Of a DNA stretch of 9,015 nucleotides, positions 6,513 through 9,015 are shown in pieces. A program made the translations under genes and the position numbers. Where the stretch lies: the NCBI GenBank assembly GCA_036351375.1, contig JAZBOY010000328.1:1-9015 (forward strand), read 5' to 3'. Origin of the DNA: JANQIO01 sp036351375 (GTDB lineage: Bacteria; Pseudomonadota; Gammaproteobacteria; Pseudomonadales; Halieaceae). The notes beneath the pieces were generated by a model. It was not told where the DNA came from. It saw only the letters and a program-made list of their open reading frames with translations, and searched no databases. Every line of letters starts with the position of its first letter. Position 1 is the first letter of the stretch.

Positions 6513-8054
6513 TCAGGCCTGTGCAGCCTCGTCGGCTGCGGTGTCAGCTGCTTCACTCGACTCAGCTTCTTCCGCTTCGAACCAGGGTGCGCGGGCGGTC
6601 ATGATCAGCTCACCCGCGCGCTCTTCGGTCATGTCTTCAATATCCAGCAGGTCTTCAACGGCCTGCTCTGCCAGGTCTTCCATGGTGATGATTTCCCGGC
6701 TGGCCAGGATGTAGGCCAGGTGACGGTCCATGCCGTCCATGTTCAGCAGATCCTCTGCCGGCTCGTGCTCGCCGAGCTGCTCTTCCGAGGCGATAGCCTG
6801 AGTCAGCAGCGCGTCCTTGGCGCGGGCGCGCAGCTCCTCGGCGATCTCCTCGTCGAAGCCCTCGATGCCGGACATCTCTTCCAGCGGCACATAGGCCACT
6901 TCCTCCAGGGTGGTGAAGCCTTCCTCGACGAGGATTTCCGCCACTTCCTGGTCTACGTCCAACTGCTCGCAGAACAGGCCGATTACCGCGCCGGCTTCCT
7001 GCTCGTGCTTGTCGGCAGCCTCGTCCGTGCTCATCACATTGATGGCCCAGCCGGTCAGCTCGCTGGCCAGCCGCACATTCTGGCCGCTACGGCCGATGGC
7101 CTGTGCCAGGTTGTCTTCATTGACCGCCACGTCCATGGTGCGGGTGTCTTCGTCCACCACGATGGACTCGACTTCCGCCGGCGCCATGGCGTTGATCACG
7201 AGCTGCGCGGGATTGTCGTCCCACAGCACGATATCAACCCGCTCATTGTCGAGCTCATTGGAGACAGCCTGCACCCGGGAACCGCGCATACCCACGCAGG
7301 CACCCACCGGGTCGATGCGGCCGTCGTTGGTCTTCACGGCAATCTTGGCGCGGGAGCCGGGATCACGCGCCGCGGCGCGAATCTCGATTACTTCCTCGGA
7401 AATTTCAGGCACCTCGATCTTGAACAGCTCGATCAACATGTCCGGGCAGGCGCGGCTTAGAATCAACTGCGGCCCGCGGCTTTCTTCACTGATTTCAGTG
7501 AGGATCGCGCGCACGCGATCATTGACGCGGAAGGTCTCGCGGCCCACCAGCTGGTCGCGGGGCAGCAGGCCCTCGGCGTTGTTGCCCAGGTCGACGATCA
7601 CGTTGTCACGGGTCACCTTCTTCACGGAACCGGCCAGCAGTTCACCGACCCGGTCCTGGTACTCTTCCACGACCTGGGCACGCTCGGCGTCACGCACTCG
7701 CTGCACGATCACCTGTTTGGCTGTCTGGGCGGCGATGCGGCCGAAGTCGACGTTCTCGACGACTTCCTCGTGAATGTCACCCGGCTTGAGGTTGGTATCC
7801 ACCTCGGCAGCTTCTTCGGTAGTGAACTGGGTGCCCAGCAGTGCCAACTCTTCGTCCGGCACCACCAGCCAGCGGCGCTTGGTGACGTAGTCGCCGGACT
7901 CGCGGTCGATGGTGACCTCAATGTCCGCTTCTTCGTCGTAGCGCTTCTTGGTCGCCGTGGCCAGGGCCAGCTCAATAGCCTCGAAAATGATGTCTTCGGA
8001 GACACCTTTCTCTGCGGATACTGCTTCCGCGACCAGGAGGATTTCCTTGTTCAT
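6513..8054 (-). CDS. nusA: Transcription termination/antitermination factor NusA
   Basis: NusA binds RNA polymerase near the RNA exit channel, lengthens pauses, stimulates intrinsic termination, and takes part in antitermination on rRNA operons. The 513-residue product has the polymerase-binding N-terminal domain (about 1-130), an S1 domain (about 135-200), and two KH domains with loops GMRG (255-258) and GRSG (321-324). Two C-terminal acidic helical repeats follow (about 360-490, the AR1/AR2 region of enteric NusA), then a short Ala/Glu/Asp tail. E. coli NusA has 495 residues, so length and domain order match the gammaproteobacterial type. The ATG at 8052-8054 gives MNKEILLVAEAVS, the standard start. 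A TTG seven codons upstream would add residues not seen in the family. The ribosome binding site is weak (GAGACGAGA abutting the start). Spacers of 87 nt lie on both sides. In E. coli NusA represses its own operon. Confidence 0.98.
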   Translation of the reverse strand: MNKEILLVAEAVSAEKGVSEDIIFEAIELALATATKKRYDEEADIEVTIDRESGDYVTKRRWLVVPDEELALLGTQFTTEEAAEVDTNLKPGDIHEEVVENVDFGRIAAQTAKQVIVQRVRDAERAQVVEEYQDRVGELLAGSVKKVTRDNVIVDLGNNAEGLLPRDQLVGRETFRVNDRVRAILTEISEESRGPQLILSRACPDMLIELFKIEVPEISEEVIEIRAAARDPGSRAKIAVKTNDGRIDPVGACVGMRGSRVQAVSNELDNERVDIVLWDDNPAQLVINAMAPAEVESIVVDEDTRTMDVAVNEDNLAQAIGRSGQNVRLASELTGWAINVMSTDEAADKHEQEAGAVIGLFCEQLDVDQEVAEILVEEGFTTLEEVAYVPLEEMSGIEGFDEEIAEELRARAKDALLTQAIASEEQLGEHEPAEDLLNMDGMDRHLAYILASREIITMEDLAEQAVEDLLDIEDMTEERAGELIMTARAPWFEAEEAESSEAADTAADEAAQA

Positions 8055-8069
8055 TCTCGTCTCGCCTGC

Positions 8070-8106
8070 GCACAACTGGTGTGCTCGTTCATGCCGGCTA
8101 GCCGGC
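8070..8106 (-). promoter_or_regulatory. Two small hairpins in the rimP-nusA spacer
   Basis: Reading the minus strand, the perfect palindrome GCCGGCTAGCCGGC (8093-8106) is followed by a 5-bp stem, GCACA / TGTGC, around loop CCAGT (8070-8084). The second stem ends 15 nt before the nusA start codon. Neither is followed by a T-run, so they are not terminators. They could influence nusA translation or mRNA processing, but this is inferred from position only. Confidence 0.4.
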
Positions 8107-8141
8107 GTGTATTCGGGCCGCTCCTCGCTGCGTGTTAAACG

Positions 8142-8600
8142 CTACGGTAGCCGCGGCCGTACCTGCGCCCGATCGATGGCGCTGTGGGGGAGCAGGAATT
8201 CATGGTCGTCAACCTGGACCACCACGTCCTCTCCCTCGATTCCTTTCAGGGTTCCCTTGAACTTGCGGCGCCCCTCGAAGGGCGTGCGCAAGCGCAATTC
8301 AATCCACTCACCGACATAGGTCGGGTAGTGGTCGAGGCGGAACAACAATCTGTCCACCCCGGGCGAGGACACCTCGAGGGTGTACTCACCGGTAATCGGG
8401 TCTTCGACGTCAAGGACGCCGGAGACATGACGGCTGACCTCGGCACAGTCATCGACGGTCACTCCGTTCTCGCGATCAATATAAAGACGCAAGAGCGTGT
8501 GTCGCCCCTGGGACAGGTATTCGAGGCCCCAGAGCTCAAAGCCCAACGCTTCCACGGTGGGTTCCAGCAGCGCCTCGATTTTCTGTTCCCGACTGGCCAC
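8142..8600 (-). CDS. rimP: Ribosome maturation factor RimP
   Basis: RimP binds the 30S subunit and is needed for efficient 30S maturation. The 152-residue protein matches the usual length of about 150. An N-terminal alpha/beta domain (about 1-83) contains the conserved PTVEALGFELWGLEY and YTLEVSSPGVDRLL segments (near 14-28 and 73-86). A C-terminal SH3-like domain (about 85-152) contains RTPFEGRRKFKGTLKGI. The start is a GTG at 8598-8600: a stop codon lies in frame two codons upstream, no in-frame ATG lies near the N-terminus, and a strong AGGAGG sits 10 nt upstream. It is the first protein gene after the tRNA and its terminator, and is followed by nusA after 87 nt. The same rimP-nusA-infB linkage is very widely conserved in bacteria. 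Confidence 0.97.
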   Translation of the reverse strand: MASREQKIEALLEPTVEALGFELWGLEYLSQGRHTLLRLYIDRENGVTVDDCAEVSRHVSGVLDVEDPITGEYTLEVSSPGVDRLLFRLDHYPTYVGEWIELRLRTPFEGRRKFKGTLKGIEGEDVVVQVDDHEFLLPHSAIDRAQVRPRLP

Positions 8601-8610
8601 TCTCGGCTAG

Positions 8611-8616
8611 CCTCCT
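8611..8616 (-). promoter_or_regulatory. Ribosome binding site of rimP
   Basis: AGGAGG on the minus strand lies 10 nt upstream of the GTG codon at 8598-8600. It is a full match to the anti-Shine-Dalgarno core, the strongest such site in the window. It decides the rimP start in favour of GTG. Confidence 0.8.
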
Positions 8617-8640
8617 GCCAGTTAGTGCGGTTGTCCGCGC

Positions 8641-8665
8641 GTCCCGCGTTCGGGACACCTTTTTT
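8641..8665 (+). other. Hairpin followed by T6 in plus-strand sense
   Basis: GTCCCG (8641-8646) pairs perfectly with CGGGAC (8651-8656) across CGTT. On the plus strand ACC and six T residues follow (8660-8665). This resembles an intrinsic terminator for transcription running left to right, antisense to rimP, although the three bases between stem and T-run are not ideal. In the operon (minus) sense the same hairpin sits in the rimP leader about 40 nt before the start codon, and no T-run follows it. Confidence 0.35.
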
Positions 8666-8721
8666 CAGACAACGCTTTTTTCAGATAACGCTTTTTTCAG
8701 ATAACGCTTTTTTCAGATAAC
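8660..8721. repeat. 16-bp tandem array, about 3.9 copies, upstream of rimP
   Basis: Plus-strand unit TTTTTTCAGATAACGC occurs at 8660-8675 (one change, CAGAC for CAGAT), 8676-8691, 8692-8707 and as 14 bases at 8708-8721. There is no spacing between copies. The array starts next to the plus-sense hairpin and ends at the metY terminator. In operon sense each unit reads TTATCTGAAAAAAGCG. A-tracts at 16-bp spacing are not in phase with the helix, so sustained curvature is not expected. Each AAAAAAGC can pair with the GCTTTTT of the terminator's 3' arm. Slippage is the simplest origin; function unknown. Confidence 0.95.
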
Positions 8722-8746
8722 AAAAAGCCCCTAATAAGGGGCTTTT
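8719..8746 (-). terminator. Intrinsic terminator after the initiator tRNA gene
   Basis: On the minus strand AAAAGCCCC (8738-8746) and GGGGCTTTT (8723-8731) form a perfect 9-bp stem around TTATTA, continuing into T, G, TTAT. Five consecutive T residues end the arm. It lies about 105 nt downstream of the tRNA 3' end and about 120 nt before rimP. I see no convincing promoter between it and rimP, so readthrough probably supplies the mRNA of the rest of the operon, as in E. coli where terminators also lie between metY and the protein genes. Confidence 0.85.
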
Positions 8747-8823
8747 GAGTTCGCACCTCCATCCAAACCACGTCGGTGCGTATTTGGCAGCGAATGCGGG
8801 AATCGGACCTCGTCAATCGCTGT

Positions 8824-8848
8824 TGCCGGCTGATACCACTGGCCGGCA
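8824..8848 (-). other. Hairpin immediately 3' of the tRNA
   Basis: In the minus-strand transcript TGCCGGC (8842-8848) and GCCGGCA (8824-8830) can pair over 7 bp around an 11-nt loop, beginning 4 nt after the encoded CCA end. It may shape 3' processing of the tRNA precursor. The rest of the tRNA-to-terminator stretch (about 8747-8823) shows no gene or clear structure to me. Confidence 0.45.
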
Positions 8849-8852
8849 TGTT

Positions 8853-8929
<77 letters not shown>

Positions 8930-8945
8930 TCAAAACTCGTTCCTT

Positions 8946-8998
8946 GCAAAAGCCCCTTGGCTTTCGCATTCAAGCAGGCCTGGCTACCTGCTCGAAAG
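8946..8998 (-). promoter_or_regulatory. Structured 5' leader of the tRNA precursor with two exclusive hairpins
   Basis: The minus-strand leader can form hairpin A: CGAGCAGG (8987-8994) with CCTGCTTG (8971-8978), optionally extended by CTTTCG with CGAAAG (8993-8998 and 8961-8966). It can instead form hairpin B: GCGAAAGCC (8959-8967) with GGCTTTTGC (8946-8954) around AAGG. The extension of A and the 5' arm of B use the same bases (8961-8966), so the extended A and B exclude each other. Hairpin B also hides most of the segment complementary to the terminator arm. Likely ordinary precursor structure; a switching role is speculative. Confidence 0.4.
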
Positions 8999-9011
8999 GG
9001 CGCTAATTATA
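8996..9011 (-). promoter_or_regulatory. Promoter -10 box and discriminator for the tRNA gene and operon
   Basis: TATAAT at 9006-9011 on the minus strand is a perfect sigma-70 -10 hexamer, followed by TAGCGCCC. Transcription should start near 8999, giving a leader of about 70 nt before the tRNA. The G/C-rich discriminator is typical of stable-RNA promoters under stringent (ppGpp) control. The -35 box would fall beyond 9015 and cannot be seen. Confidence 0.75.
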
Positions 9012-9015
9012 GGGA

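Noticed and set aside
6402..7460. 352-codon plus-strand frame opposite nusA
   Set aside because: Antisense to conserved S1/KH and acidic-repeat coding sequence, no start signals, no family match that I recognise.
8055..8075. N-terminal extension of NusA from a TTG at 8075
   Set aside because: MNKEILLVAEAVS at 8054 is the standard NusA start; the seven extra residues have no family support.
8660..8721. CRISPR array or intrinsically curved DNA at the 16-bp repeats
   Set aside because: The repeats are contiguous with no spacers and too short for CRISPR, and a 16-bp period puts A-tracts on opposite helix faces, so bends should cancel.

Overview
The window comes from a chromosome of moderately high GC content and carries one long housekeeping cluster, read entirely on the minus strand. 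In transcription order (right to left) it is an initiator tRNA-Met gene, rimP, nusA, infB, rbfA, truB, rpsO and the 5' part of pnp. This is the classic transcription/translation operon of Gammaproteobacteria (metY-rimP-nusA-infB-rbfA-truB-rpsO-pnp in E. coli). The protein motifs, the 864-residue IF-2 with its long charged linker, and a tRNA body that looks E. coli-like all point to a gammaproteobacterium. A marine or environmental lineage outside the enterics is plausible, but I cannot place the genus. pnp is cut by the left edge after codon 668, inside its S1 domain. The right edge cuts the tRNA promoter, leaving the -10 box but not the -35 box.

Layout. At the right end (about 8930-9015) is a consensus -10 box with a G/C-rich discriminator, then a structured 5' leader. 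The initiator tRNA follows (8853-8929). About 105 nt beyond its 3' end is a strong intrinsic terminator (about 8719-8746). A 16-bp tandem array (8660-8721) starts exactly where the terminator ends, and rimP follows with a GTG start and an AGGAGG ribosome binding site. Spacers of 87 nt precede both nusA and infB, and each holds small palindromes or repeats. infB and rbfA are 45 nt apart, and rbfA and truB overlap by one base. truB is followed by a terminator-like hairpin and a short rpsO leader with another hairpin. Only 59 nt containing a compact terminator separate rpsO from pnp.

How the genes work together. The tRNA and IF-2 start translation. RimP and RbfA mature the 30S subunit, and S15 is an early 30S assembly protein. 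TruB makes pseudouridine 55 in tRNA. NusA controls RNA polymerase pausing, termination and antitermination. PNPase degrades and trims RNA. The order suggests coordinated control of growth-related functions, with intrinsic terminators after the tRNA, after truB and after rpsO acting as partial barriers that set the output of each segment.

I saw no mobile element, CRISPR array, phage gene or undescribed multi-gene system. The coding content is ordinary. The points worth a second look are non-coding: an unusual 1:72 pair in the initiator tRNA, the 16-bp array between the tRNA terminator and rimP, a 12-bp inverted repeat linking the tRNA leader to that terminator, repeats in the nusA-infB spacer, and very compact rpsO and pnp leaders.
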